Below, piece after piece: positions 31,301-39,478 of a stretch of 64,000 nt of DNA. A model generated the notes under the pieces. It searched no databases and was not told where the DNA came from. It was given only the letters and a program-made list of their open reading frames with translations. Every line of letters starts with the position of its first letter. Position 1 is the stretch's first letter. This stretch comes from a virus: positions 1 to 64,000 of IMG/VR virus record IMGVR_UViG_3300047509_000177; one strand, written 5' to 3'. The position numbers were made by a program, and so were the translations under genes.

Positions 31301-31876
31301 TTTACAAATGTTGCTGCTTTGATAACTACTGCAAAGGGCGAAGGCGCTGTGCTTGGGGCGGGCGAGAAAAAATATGAGGAAACAGGAACTGAAATGGGAT
31401 TTCAGACTGTTGGTATGACTGCTCAGCAGGTTCTTCAATATCTTACTTCTCCTGAAGCACAGTCTATAATCTCTAGAATAGAGACTACGGGCACAGAAGC
31501 AGAAAAAGCTGATCTTGAAAAGTGGCTTTTTGGGATAGAGGGCAACTCTGTTGCTATTTTGAAGAATACAGAAGAACTTGCGAGGTTGAATGGGCAGCTA
31601 AATCAACCGCAAAGCTTTTCTACTGCTGCTTTCAATGCCTTCAGGACTTCTTTCTTTACTGGCATGGGAGGGCTATTAGAACCTTATTCGGCGGCGCTTC
31701 CGCCGGGATCTCGCCCAGAAGGTCTTCCTGTATATGGTTCTGGGCAAGTTGGAGCGCCTATGAGTTCAACTCATATTGAGAATATCAATCTTACTCATCC
31801 TGTAGAGAAGCTTCATCCGGGTCTGTTGGGAGAAGAATTGTCCTACCATATTTCAGTGACACCGCCTACTTCATGA
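25313..31876 (+). CDS. Tape measure protein with peptidase-like and SLT lysozyme domains, 2187 aa
   Basis: Long helical coiled-coil protein. Hydrophobic segments lie near residues 250-300 and 800-860. From about residue 1203 a degenerate M23-type domain begins (RTDQGIDYDLTPGSPITSIG, VRAGQPIAYYAPSGTGLEIG); the usual first His of M23 is Arg/Thr here, so zinc catalysis is doubtful. Around residue 1440 an SLT-type transglycosylase (LQALWTQESGW, then SVNSSSGAYGIPQSLGHGHP) keeps the catalytic Glu. The protein sets tail length and may cut peptidoglycan during DNA entry. By the usual length rule the tail would be about 300 nm. Preceded by AAAGGAGGTGA. Confidence 0.92.
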   Translation: MADADFLIEILARLRDEASPGLAKLKAEINSIKGTQDAENAEKDLGNAIKGTGEEADRSKRKHEGLRTEHEKSRRAADDAGRGVRSLSEDLERGRKSVDAHAESMSAAASDQERFAKSSEEVLKGAKEAGDGVEDLHLRMSKLKTSWSNFDNLLRNGELTKGQAKRGLQEYSSEFSSLMKKIETGSQEWKHLEAILDNVNRKLRNPTSGKSFESLNDSLSGAGSGLRITGVASFLQGLKDLSLIAISPQLITGVASLAGGLFSVASAAVQAGSALAGAFVSGLGQAIPMLSIVAASIERFKNILQAVSVAGQAEQQHFYDPTEKQVLQLQQSSQLISSNQQLSNSYIQLFEAQQRVRDSQIALTEARYTAQRQITELALAEKNARLQAEGANISLTESKRQLQIAIQRGDVAGLQQAELAVREAELNKKKADFEIPKTEREARLARERGVSGAPSVISAVRGLEGSRLAVVQAQQSAEAAQRQKQIIDLQRQARSSKETQFEAQLKFFEKGMSPTELGLTNALIGIEKELKSPNSPLKRITNYFVEPFTNAIERIRSLLKNSSFLRPLDELAKSMGAGLGRLEKAAFGKEGTSFFEQMARDAKENIPIVSQSIERIMKVFEDIAKAAGPAFHKLSEDWDKFWGKLDIKYGTPIGFSLLEKFFNKSVEYAEAFGKLGKALYGLFISIGHDAAPQGLSTVTGFTGAVKSATEWVKSHGPEVTKFFKEAREGLETIGGLLFTIGKDFLEAFSLSSLRALSGFLSQFLLPGLRDVINIIGKITTAVLDFFNLFGSAGRKALEVLAAFVLGTLGLIKVIAFINELRKAIIELWATIVALEGLAFWTAIGAGIVAAAAALGLFDSAQKKTKITTEEINNALERQAEALRTIKSLNDEYASSKLSVEEANLRVTQSEQTLARAKHSLAHPERPLSREERAEAVIGIKQDEQSVTRARLSAREAQENFEKLPEQQRETAKKETSVARKSAAEARALNKQNTEELRSLEKERTEAEQKISKGREVGGSIGHEIEVNAKSEVVKINEKIVSSNKKLKESQESLGTAVLRENEAINSSNALTSQGASKYSTAFAEAFSKFEESVRKGASSAHDGMGKIRKLVDDALKKYGVTPAEIASGSSAIGKVSSGISSAGRAVSKGLEGFASGGYIPAKSGGQIARVGEGGHDEVVLSTDPKYAGRSRALLGQYFSRAPHMAAGGYIYPFHGGATKGRTDQGIDYDLTPGSPITSIGDAKIKGIISNWFKGQSFLWYELLSGLDKGKNVYIAEQINRLSQVGSTVRAGQPIAYYAPSGTGLEIGWATSSGQTLAQATTGYREGQVTPAGASFGAFISGLQQGKVVGGLQAFKEIIAPKVKGGGIIGQISQRALNLAAKAANIYLEKHISSGGEANFAGVSGHGGAPSANEALGKRMMVAAGWPVGMWPSLQALWTQESGWNANSVNSSSGAYGIPQSLGHGHPYNLGDARAQIAWGLNYIRERYGSPVAAEAHERAFNWYAKGGVIQAVREFAAGGRAPWGGRPVPIIAHEGERIMNPAQYNATASLAGISPRGLDKYLGYDGSPRQNFAAGGGPIAIGQRSQPMSEFEPNLISQFTNIIFEIGNISNILKSFNKVKKAFSKLKKSSGENFVKNLEKIINEIVIETNGVLARLQEGREFFKARLERKSVEKEYTAKGGKIQLGSKGQIGIAEFSEKNLAEESKYLQTEQKIIDKAISETRKIKPKNQKQAQAKSTALKTLAVKQKELLETIDQNVEARYQAEAQTIQAKITEANNQYQVSSQEQQTKISKAQAFGNLGEVGKLEEQTATSAQAQISRLTPMLEQAQKIGNKELESSIKQEIIGLQQTINTTVIERISNAQTLIQRESAQAESKVGRRLGIAKVLSAEGRYSAANAEEEVGLKEKGTNLLNTRAVEEKLKEQALREGDTAAAITLGEELEKNSVEIAENNLALKNNAAVTRELVLSQIGRETGVGTGIYGALRSGIETIGKTTGFTNVAALITTAKGEGAVLGAGEKKYEETGTEMGFQTVGMTAQQVLQYLTSPEAQSIISRIETTGTEAEKADLEKWLFGIEGNSVAILKNTEELARLNGQLNQPQSFSTAAFNAFRTSFFTGMGGLLEPYSAALPPGSRPEGLPVYGSGQVGAPMSSTHIENINLTHPVEKLHPGLLGEELSYHISVTPPTS

Positions 31877-31883
31877 GGTAATA

Positions 31884-33521
31884 ATGGCACGAGTTCAATA
31901 TATAGATGTAATAATAAATAATTTAGGTGTGCCGCAGAAAAATGTGATTCTTACTGTAGTTCCTATTGCTGGTACGTCTGCTACAAACAAATTATGGAAA
32001 GAAGAAACTGGTCCTACGGAACTGGCAAATGTTATTACTAATTCTAATGGAGTCTTCTCGGTATGGCTGGATGAAGGAAGATATGAAATAAAATTAGAAG
32101 GTACTGTTGTTAGAAAAATTGAGTTAATAAATCAATCGTCAGTTATAGTTTCTTCTCATTATGTAAAAGAAGAAAATAATAATCTATCATTTGGATCTTC
32201 TTTATCAGGTTTGACTACTGGCAAAAATAATACATCTTTTGGAATTGGGGCGCTAGCAGGTGTTACTACTGGAGAATATAATGTAGCTATTGGGAGTAAA
32301 TCTCTTGTATCTATGGCAACTAGTGCTGGATTAGTTGGAATAGGATATAAAGCTTTAGAAGTAAACACTACTGGTATTGAAAACACAGCAGTTGGATATG
32401 AAACATTAGCAAAAAATATTAGTGGTAACTATAACGTTGCTGTAGGTTATATGGCTCTTTCCAAGGCAACTGGCCAAGGTTTTAATACGGCAGTTGGTAA
32501 GAGGGCATTGGAAAGATCTACAAGCGGATCGGGGAATGTTGCTGTAGGTAGTAATGCTTTGAATGCTTTAACAACGGGAGAAGAACATGTAGCTGTAGGT
32601 TGTGAAGCTATGCAAAATCAAACTGAAGGAATTGGTAATGTTGCTGTAGGATTTCAGGCTCTATTATCTTGTACAACTGGCGCCCCAAATGTAGCTATTG
32701 GATATCAATCTGCTCATCTTATTACTACTGGGACTGCAAATATTTCTATAGGCCGCGAATCTCTTAATAAAAATGTAAGTGGGGAAAAGAATATAGCGAT
32801 AGGAAGCGAAGCTTTATTTGTATCTACTTCGTCTAATAATATTTGTATTGGCCAGGGGTCAGGAAAGGCTCTCACTACTGGTAATGAAAATATAGCTATA
32901 GGAACTGCTTCATTATTTACTTCTGCTACGAATTCTAGAAATATTATAATAGGTAGAAGTGCTGGGAGAGAAATTACCGGAGGTGGTAATGTTGCTATAG
33001 GAGTAGAAGCTTTATTTAAGACCTCTGGAGAAAAAAATACTGCTATAGGAACTGAAGCTCTAGAAAAACTTCAAACTGCTGGAGAAAATGTTGCTTTAGG
33101 GTATAAGGCTGGAAAGTTCCTCAATGCAGGATCAAAAGGCAATGTATATATTGGGAATGAAGTTGGTCCTACTTCTGAAAAAGAAGAATCTAATAAGCTT
33201 ATTATCCATAACAAAGGTGTTACTACACCGACTACAGAATCTCTTATTGTTGGAGATTTTTCGGCGAAAACTGTTACAATAAACGGGCATTTAACTACTA
33301 GCCAAAATACTGTTCCGAGTGAAGTAGGACGGAGCGCTGAAATGGTTGGTGGTGAAATTACTATAGCTGCTCCTGCTGTTACTGCTACAGGAGTGATTAA
33401 TTTGTCTGAGGAGGGAACAGTAGCGGCTGGTTTGGCTTTTACTAGGGAAGTTGGTGTTGGATTTAAAATAAAATCTACAATAACTAATACAAATCGAGTG
33501 AATTGGGCTGTTTATAATTAA
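31884..33521 (+). CDS. Tail fibre with YadA-like (beta-roll) repeats, 545 aa
   Basis: Residues 1-95 are a beta-sandwich-like N-terminal domain (RVQYIDVIINNLGVPQKNVI). From about 100 to 420 come many 22-26-residue repeats of the type NVAIGxxAL...TTG, the left-handed beta-roll of trimeric autotransporter heads and of some phage fibres. A short stalk follows (SAKTVTINGHLTTSQNTVPS). Likely a trimeric fibre or adhesin at the tail tip. The repeated DNA is coding, not CRISPR. Confidence 0.75.
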   Translation: MARVQYIDVIINNLGVPQKNVILTVVPIAGTSATNKLWKEETGPTELANVITNSNGVFSVWLDEGRYEIKLEGTVVRKIELINQSSVIVSSHYVKEENNNLSFGSSLSGLTTGKNNTSFGIGALAGVTTGEYNVAIGSKSLVSMATSAGLVGIGYKALEVNTTGIENTAVGYETLAKNISGNYNVAVGYMALSKATGQGFNTAVGKRALERSTSGSGNVAVGSNALNALTTGEEHVAVGCEAMQNQTEGIGNVAVGFQALLSCTTGAPNVAIGYQSAHLITTGTANISIGRESLNKNVSGEKNIAIGSEALFVSTSSNNICIGQGSGKALTTGNENIAIGTASLFTSATNSRNIIIGRSAGREITGGGNVAIGVEALFKTSGEKNTAIGTEALEKLQTAGENVALGYKAGKFLNAGSKGNVYIGNEVGPTSEKEESNKLIIHNKGVTTPTTESLIVGDFSAKTVTINGHLTTSQNTVPSEVGRSAEMVGGEITIAAPAVTATGVINLSEEGTVAAGLAFTREVGVGFKIKSTITNTNRVNWAVYN

Positions 33522-33522
33522 A

Positions 33523-33795
33523 ATGAGTAAAGATAATATTAAAAAATTACGCCTTGTTAAAGTGGCTGTACAGCCTTTTTTTGTTCTGGACGATGGAGAG
33601 AATATAAAAGAGATAGAGCATGGAGTTACTATAATTCCTGCTAGTGAGTGGTCTGCTTATTCTTCTGAGAGATTTCCGCGAGAGGTAAAAGAGTGGCAAA
33701 AACAAATTGATGAAGAAAGCATAATTACTCTTCAATCGGATTTTGGTCGTCCAAATCCATCCGAAATAGTTTATGATGAGTTATCGAGATACTAA
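33523..33795 (+). CDS. Small conserved tail protein, 90 aa
   Basis: Starts MSKDNIKKLRLVKVAVQPFF and includes VTIIPASEWSAYSSERFPRE and EWQKQIDEESI. A small beta-rich protein with a helical end that I associate with tail regions of actinophages. Follows the fibre gene by one base. Function unknown. Confidence 0.55.
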   Translation: MSKDNIKKLRLVKVAVQPFFVLDDGENIKEIEHGVTIIPASEWSAYSSERFPREVKEWQKQIDEESIITLQSDFGRPNPSEIVYDELSRY

Positions 33796-33808
33796 TTAGT
33801 AAAAATAA

Positions 33809-35452
33809 ATGACATTTGTAATTGAACCAGCAGAAGTTTTATCTCCAGAATTAAAAGAAGAAAAAAATGTTCTGGGTACAGTAGCTAATGTTAAATACTA
33901 CCATCAAGCTGCTGCATGGGATTCGCCGCTTTCTTTTGGGGTTCAAGCTTTTATTGAATATAATGGATTAGTTCTAAATGATCGTCATCAGGCTGATCTA
34001 ATTAGAGTCAACCATGTTGGGGGGCTGGATGACGCGGAAGTGAGAGACAGTAGAGAGCCTCGCCCAGGAGAATCAGGGGAATACGCATACGACGCCTTCT
34101 ATGGAGGACGTAATTTAGTTCTAAGCGGCTTTGTTGAAGCCGGCTCTCTGGCGGCTTTGGGCACTCTTTCCCGGAATTTAAAAGCCGCTTTTGCGTCGCT
34201 TAATGAGTCATATCTGAAGTTTAGGTGGTTTGATGTATATGATCCGTTTGATGATCCTAATACTATTTTAGAATATAATCCGAACGCTAGCTTAGTTGGG
34301 GCGCCTAGTGGGAACTATTCTCCAATTATAGGTTCTTTGAATAACTTGAAGATAGAAAATGGTTTGTTATTGTGGTCTAAAGCTGGGAAAGTTGCTTTTG
34401 TAAGATCGTCTGATAAAAGAACTTTTTGCGACACTCAGATGACTATAAAGTGCATTGTTGGAGAAAAAGATTCTTCATATATAGGATTTATTTTGTGTGC
34501 TAAAAATTCTGAAAATTACTTAGCCGCTGTGTATGAAGAGAATTCTGGATCGCCTACTTTGAAAATAGTATCTGTAATAAATAATGAAGAACATAAATTA
34601 GTATCTAAAGAAATTACTTCTAGTTTGCGCCCTGTTGTAGGGCAGCCTATATGGATAAGAGGTCGTAAGGAAGGAAATAATATTTATTGTGAGTTTTATA
34701 ATGCGATTCCTACCGATAATTCTCTTCCAAATTTTTCTGTGAATACAAATCTTTTTGGTGAAGATGAAGAAATATATGGTGATGGTATCTTATCCGAGGT
34801 AGGTATTATAGGAAACCAAGTAAACACTAATTGGGCTTTTGATGAATATAGAATTGAATCTATTTATCCTGGTGATATTCAATTTAAAGCCAGAAAGATC
34901 AATTTCTCTATGGCTGATGAGCAGACCAGTTTAACAAAGTTTAAAAGGCCATTCCAAATAACTATGAAGACTTCTGATTTCAGAGCTTTCTCTTCTGTAA
35001 AATTATCTAAATCTATTTATCCTACAAACGCGACTTCTGCTCCTGCGTTGGGGCGTTCTTATCCAAGAAAATATCCTTTAAGTTATAGAGTTTTTACTTC
35101 GTCAACTTTCCCTGCTCAATCTAATTTGCTGAGTATAAATAATAGAGGGTCTGTCTACGTAGAACCAATTTTATATTTATATGGTCCTGGAGAAAATATT
35201 CTTATTGAGAATTTAGCCAATGGCCAGTCTCTAGAATGGCTCGGTGCTATTTCCGAAGGTGACTATATAGAAATTGATTGTAGAGAAAAAACGATTGTAA
35301 ATTCAATAAAATCTAATTTTTTGGAACCGCTTGTTCCTACCACTGAATGGATACGAATAGAGCCTATGTGGAACGATATATATATACAAGGTTCTGGATT
35401 TAAAGAAGAAGTTACTAAATTTATTGCGAAATTACGCCATGGATATATGTAG
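33809..35452 (+). CDS. Distal tail (Dit-like) protein with inserted jelly-roll domain, 547 aa
   Basis: The start (LVLNDRHQADLIRVNHVGGL...YGGRNLVLSGFVEAGSLAAL) and end (ITMKTSDFRAFSSVKL, VYVEPILYLYGPGENILIEN) match the split halves of siphovirus distal tail proteins that form the ring at the tail end. Between residues about 150 and 355 is a carbohydrate-binding-like jelly-roll (YIGFILCAKNSENYLAAVYE...NNIYCEFYNA). It may help adsorption. It follows the tape measure block, as expected. Confidence 0.7.
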   Translation: MTFVIEPAEVLSPELKEEKNVLGTVANVKYYHQAAAWDSPLSFGVQAFIEYNGLVLNDRHQADLIRVNHVGGLDDAEVRDSREPRPGESGEYAYDAFYGGRNLVLSGFVEAGSLAALGTLSRNLKAAFASLNESYLKFRWFDVYDPFDDPNTILEYNPNASLVGAPSGNYSPIIGSLNNLKIENGLLLWSKAGKVAFVRSSDKRTFCDTQMTIKCIVGEKDSSYIGFILCAKNSENYLAAVYEENSGSPTLKIVSVINNEEHKLVSKEITSSLRPVVGQPIWIRGRKEGNNIYCEFYNAIPTDNSLPNFSVNTNLFGEDEEIYGDGILSEVGIIGNQVNTNWAFDEYRIESIYPGDIQFKARKINFSMADEQTSLTKFKRPFQITMKTSDFRAFSSVKLSKSIYPTNATSAPALGRSYPRKYPLSYRVFTSSTFPAQSNLLSINNRGSVYVEPILYLYGPGENILIENLANGQSLEWLGAISEGDYIEIDCREKTIVNSIKSNFLEPLVPTTEWIRIEPMWNDIYIQGSGFKEEVTKFIAKLRHGYM

Positions 35453-35461
35453 AGATATATT

Positions 35462-36199
35462 ATGATTCCTACTGAATATTACAAAGTAATACGTAGAGAG
35501 TCTTCGCTTGTATGTTATTGGAGGCTCAATGATTCGGCTGGGACCAGGGCGATAGACTGGGCTGGGAAATATAATTTAAACGGTATATATGATGGCTCTC
35601 CTTCTTCCGATCAACCGCTTATCAGCAATGATGTGGCTGCGGGGTCTAAATTATTTGGATCGGAAAATCAGAATATGGAAGTGCCGAATGCTGTGCCTTT
35701 GCAAATAGTGTCTGGGATAGGGGTTGAGTTTTGGATTTTGCCGCTTGCTGCTACTCAAACTTGCTCGTTGATAGGAAAGATGAATGCGGCTTTTACTTTT
35801 CCAAATCCATATAGAGTGGGATTAGAAAATGGAAAAGTAATTTTTTCTTTGGGAAATGGGATAAATAAAACTTCAGTTTCTTCTAGCTATGTATTGCCTA
35901 TTTCTATTCCTTCTCATATAATGGTTACTTCTTATAGAAATAAGTTAAGAATTTTTATTAATGGGGTAGAAAATATTTCAGCTAGTTTAGGTACACAGGA
36001 AATAAAAGATGGTGGGCAGCCTGTTTACACGGGCGAACTAGGAAATAATTCTTCTAGGTTCAATGGGATGCTAGGAGAGTTGGCATTATACTCTGAAGCA
36101 ATTGGATCTACCGAAATAAAGAATCATTTTAGTATTGGAAGAAATATAATATATAAAAAGCCATATTATACTAATTTTGATAGACCTTCTTATTCATAA
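35462..36199 (+). CDS. LamG/concanavalin-like domain protein, 245 aa
   Basis: The whole protein is one LamG-type jelly-roll: VCYWRLNDSAGTRAIDWAGK, VEFWILPLAATQTCSLIGKM, RVGLENGKVIFSLGNG, HIMVTSYRNKLRIFINGVEN, GELALYSEAI. Such domains bind sugars and are common in tail-tip proteins. It overlaps the next gene by one base. Likely an accessory adhesin bound to the baseplate. Confidence 0.75.
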   Translation: MIPTEYYKVIRRESSLVCYWRLNDSAGTRAIDWAGKYNLNGIYDGSPSSDQPLISNDVAAGSKLFGSENQNMEVPNAVPLQIVSGIGVEFWILPLAATQTCSLIGKMNAAFTFPNPYRVGLENGKVIFSLGNGINKTSVSSSYVLPISIPSHIMVTSYRNKLRIFINGVENISASLGTQEIKDGGQPVYTGELGNNSSRFNGMLGELALYSEAIGSTEIKNHFSIGRNIIYKKPYYTNFDRPSYS

Positions 36200-37440
36200 T
36201 GTCAGAACCGAATGTGAGATGGTCTTGGTGGCTTTGCAAATCTTCTAATTTAGCTCAGATTGCAGATCTGACAAGTGCCCATAGTAAACATCTTCAGTTA
36301 TTTCTCAATCAACCAGGGAGTGCTACGTTTTGGCTTCATTTGGAAGATGAAAGAACTAAATATATAGAGGAACATAAGACTTGTATTGTGTGCTATAGGA
36401 ATGGAAAGGCTGTCTGGTCTGGGCCTATTTTTAAGTGTGTTGAGAACGCAGATAATACTTCTAATGCTACTTTACAAGTAACTGTTCTTGGATGGTTTGA
36501 GTTATTGAATCGTAGAATAGTTCATACTGGCAGAGAGTGGGAAGAAATGGCTGTGCGATATTCTGGCAAAACTCCCTCCTCTGAAGAAAAAGCTCTAAAG
36601 GAACAGTATGAAATAGTTTTATCAGAAAAACTATATACTCCTGCTTCCACTGAATCAGCTTTGCAATTATATTATGGAAAAACTTCGGAACCATTTGGAA
36701 TTCCTAGAAATGAAATTGCAGTTGATTTAATAAATAGAGCGAACATAGATGTACCTACTGGAATCACTATTGGCCTAAATCCAGAAGTCTCATCGCTGAA
36801 TTATACTGTGCCCCAATTTCATCCTGTAGGCGAATTAATTACTCAGCTTACTTCTATTGAAAATAGTTTTGATTTTAATATAGACCCTATTACTAGAAAG
36901 TTTAATATATATTATAACCAGATTAAAGCAAATACTACTATGTATGGGCTGGGGCAGGATCGCGGCCAAGGTGTTAGATTTACTTATCCCGGCAACTGTG
37001 TACTGGTTAATAGAGCAGCAGACGGAACGAAAACTCAGAATCGTACTGAGGCTCAGGGCCAATTTGGAGTTGGGAAAGCAGAATCGCTATCTAGTATCTC
37101 AGAAAATGGTCTTTTTGAGAAAAGTGAAAGTTTAACGGATGTAGTTAATATAGATATTTTGATAGCCTACGCAAACATACAAGTAGCCACTTTAGAACAA
37201 CCATTCAAAATTCTTACTTTCAATCCAAGGCCAGTAAATAACTCAGAATCTTATGGAGTACCTAGACCGTTTGAAGATTATGAAATAGGGGATATTTGCT
37301 ATGCTACAGTTTCTAAAGGTCCACGATTTAAAGTAGGATATCCTAATCCACAGCCTGTCAGAATCTTTGGTATGTCGGTGGACATTGGAGATGATGGCGT
37401 GGAGCGCGTTAGCCAGATTCAGACTGTATATTCCCAATGA
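36199..37440 (+). CDS. Tail-tip hub (minor tail) protein, 413 aa
   Basis: Starts MSEPNVRWSWWLCKSSNLAQ. It follows the distal tail protein, and its pattern (NQPGSATFWLHLEDERTKYI, TLQVTVLGWFELLNRR, then IEDIC-like C-terminal strands) fits phage minor tail proteins that form the central hub. It overlaps both neighbours, indicating coupled translation. No lysin domain is visible. Confidence 0.62.
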   Translation: MSEPNVRWSWWLCKSSNLAQIADLTSAHSKHLQLFLNQPGSATFWLHLEDERTKYIEEHKTCIVCYRNGKAVWSGPIFKCVENADNTSNATLQVTVLGWFELLNRRIVHTGREWEEMAVRYSGKTPSSEEKALKEQYEIVLSEKLYTPASTESALQLYYGKTSEPFGIPRNEIAVDLINRANIDVPTGITIGLNPEVSSLNYTVPQFHPVGELITQLTSIENSFDFNIDPITRKFNIYYNQIKANTTMYGLGQDRGQGVRFTYPGNCVLVNRAADGTKTQNRTEAQGQFGVGKAESLSSISENGLFEKSESLTDVVNIDILIAYANIQVATLEQPFKILTFNPRPVNNSESYGVPRPFEDYEIGDICYATVSKGPRFKVGYPNPQPVRIFGMSVDIGDDGVERVSQIQTVYSQ

Positions 37441-37700
37441 CCAAACCACTTTTGAAACCTAATTTCCCGGCCGAATATGGAGCGCTGAGAAGGAAAATAG
37501 AAACGTTAGAAAGAGCTTCTCTACAATCTTCAATTCTATTAGAAGTAAATACTACTGGATTGAGCAATGAAGAAATAGATAAGATAGTGATTGGCGGTGG
37601 AGGAGGAGAACCGCCAAATGCAAAGTTAATATCAGATCCTACAAATAAACTATTATTAGTGCGTCAGGCTGGCGTTTGGAGAAAGGTTTCGGTGACTTAA
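37437..37700 (+). CDS. Small tail-tip protein, 87 aa
   Basis: Starts MTKPLLKPNFPAEYGALRRK, with a helix (RRKIETLERASLQ) and a glycine linker (IGGGGGEPPNAK), then a short beta part. ATGA overlap with the hub gene. Proteins of this shape are common after the hub and may connect fibres. Function not known. Confidence 0.5.
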   Translation: MTKPLLKPNFPAEYGALRRKIETLERASLQSSILLEVNTTGLSNEEIDKIVIGGGGGEPPNAKLISDPTNKLLLVRQAGVWRKVSVT

Positions 37701-37701
37701 A

Positions 37702-38832
37702 ATGGCTGTAGGTTCTGGTTTAATATTACAAGCTTCATATACTGAAGATGTTAAGTTCCCTGCATACCAAGATAGGCTTTTAATGAAGTCTTTAGGTATT
37801 CAGGCCGGTGTTGTAGAACCAGAAGATTTCAAAGTATCTGCTGGAACTGGTTTGCAAATTAATGTAAAGAAAGGGAAGTCTTTTGTAGAACAGACAAAAG
37901 CGATAGAGGAATCTAGTAATACATTTTATAATGGATTGTATAACGTTTTAAATCCTATTGAACAAAACCCATATAATAATGTAGAAGTAAGCGCTGTAAA
38001 TCCTCAAATCGCTCAGATAATTATTCGAGTATATGACGTTGGGGAGCTGAAAATCGGCGGAGAATCTTATGCCCGGTTAGAGTGGTTAAACGGTTCTCCT
38101 AATGCTTTAGCAACAGAAGCAAAAATGAAAGAAGGCGTATATGAAGGTGCTGCGGCGTTGCCGCAGAGCAGCTTTAGAATAGCGTATGTGTTAGTTCCTA
38201 AAAATGCTACGAAATCTTCTGAATATTATATAGAAGACACTAGAAAATTATCATCTAAATCTTTTTTGCAGTGTAGAGAAGTGACAGGAAATTATACAGT
38301 TTCTAATGGAGAACTTGTTCAAGCTGAAACAGAAAATGCAACTATCACAGCTCCGAAGAATGCACCTGTAAATACTATTGTTGGAATTTTTGCGGGAGCG
38401 AATAATATAAAAATTTCAGCTTTTAATGGTATTATATGGAAAGGGGAATCATTTTCTAGTATAAAATTATCTATAAATCAATGCATCATAATGCAAGTGT
38501 TATCGTTGGGATCATGGGCTATTATTGCCGGAGAACCTAAGAGGGAAAATAAATATACTAGTACAAGTTATTCAGTCGCCGAAGCCGAAGTAGGCATAAC
38601 CCCCAGTGCTGCACGCCCTGCTACTGTAAATCTCGTAGTAACAAGCAAAACCGGAGAAAGTGGATCTGCATCAATTAGTGTTGGGGGAGAAAATGCTGGG
38701 TTTGTTCATTCGCTTTCTGCAACGAGTGAACCTGGGATTCCGTTGACGGTTTGGACCAACCCCGGCGAGAAATGGAATCTAAGTGCGGCTAGTCACATTG
38801 AACGAATTTTTGCTTACACAAAGATACTTTGA
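37702..38832 (+). CDS. Tail-tip upper fibre or baseplate protein, 376 aa
   Basis: Starts MAVGSGLILQASYTEDVKFP. Residues 30-180 (GTGLQINVKKGKSFVEQTKA, IAQIIIRVYDVGELKIGG, SFRIAYVLVPKNATKSSEYY) resemble a common baseplate or fibre N-terminal domain. The C-terminal 150 residues are beta-rich and variable, like a receptor-binding head. It ends the rightward tail block before a leftward gene. Confidence 0.6.
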   Translation: MAVGSGLILQASYTEDVKFPAYQDRLLMKSLGIQAGVVEPEDFKVSAGTGLQINVKKGKSFVEQTKAIEESSNTFYNGLYNVLNPIEQNPYNNVEVSAVNPQIAQIIIRVYDVGELKIGGESYARLEWLNGSPNALATEAKMKEGVYEGAAALPQSSFRIAYVLVPKNATKSSEYYIEDTRKLSSKSFLQCREVTGNYTVSNGELVQAETENATITAPKNAPVNTIVGIFAGANNIKISAFNGIIWKGESFSSIKLSINQCIIMQVLSLGSWAIIAGEPKRENKYTSTSYSVAEAEVGITPSAARPATVNLVVTSKTGESGSASISVGGENAGFVHSLSATSEPGIPLTVWTNPGEKWNLSAASHIERIFAYTKIL

Positions 38833-38843
38833 GGCGCGCCGGC

Positions 38844-39182
38844 CTAACTTATTATTACTTGATTATGAACAAGCCGCGCAGTAGCAATATAAGTGAGGTT
38901 TCCAATAATGGCTTTGCTGTTATCATAGATTAGTGTGTGCGCTCCAATCTCTGCAACGTGGCAGACGATGGTAACTAATGAGTGTCGGTAACATAATGTC
39001 AGTACGACTGATATTGGTTCATCTAGTTCTGCATTAGCACGGATATCCGTCTTGGCTCGGGCCATCGCCAAGCCAACTACTGGCTTATGTTGAAGCTGTC
39101 TTTTGCGAATAGTTCGAGAATGAGCCGATGCTGGCACAGCAAATACAAGTGATACAAATATAGACAGCATTATCCTCTTCAT
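38844..39182 (-). CDS. Secreted small protein with signal peptide, 112 aa
   Basis: Starts MKRIMLSIFVSLVFAVPASA, a clear signal peptide with AxA cleavage, then a basic stretch and a beta-rich domain with two Cys residues (LTLCYRHSLVTIVCHVAEIG). It would act outside the membrane, perhaps disulphide-linked. It is the only leftward gene among the fibre genes and so has its own control. Phage-encoded secreted proteins can block superinfection, but this is only a possibility. No family name known. Confidence 0.65.
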   Translation of the reverse strand: MKRIMLSIFVSLVFAVPASAHSRTIRKRQLQHKPVVGLAMARAKTDIRANAELDEPISVVLTLCYRHSLVTIVCHVAEIGAHTLIYDNSKAIIGNLTYIATARLVHNQVIIS

Positions 39183-39340
39183 TATATATCCTTAATTAAG
39201 TAAGATTTATTGAGAGTATATAAGCTATAAAACAACTAAGTATTATAGCAAATATAGAAAATATTATGTATATAGTAGTATAGTTCATAGCTTTCAGCGC
39301 AAAACGCGCCGAGAAGAAGATATTATCATAAAGCTCTTAG

Positions 39341-39369
39341 TTGCGTCAAGCTTCTTCCTATGCTAGACT
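39341..39369 (+). promoter_or_regulatory. Promoter-like site before collagen-like fibre
   Basis: TTGCGT (39341-39346), 17-base spacer ending TGC, TAGACT (39364-39369). It lies in the 296-base gap between the leftward secreted-protein gene and the collagen-like fibre, which needs its own promoter. The same gap has a dispersed-motif copy at 39296-39313. Confidence 0.4.
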
Positions 39370-39478
39370 TCATATGCTCCAGATGGAGTCCGAGTTCTCC
39401 CTTTCCCTCGCTCTGTCTGAGGCTCTTTTACTGCTACGCTATGTCTAGCGGTAGAAGTTGCACATAAAGGGTTTCTAA

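Noticed and set aside
32170-33200. Possible CRISPR or tandem DNA repeat
   Set aside because: Repeats are coding (YadA-like NVAIG units), vary in length and codons, and have no fixed spacer pattern.
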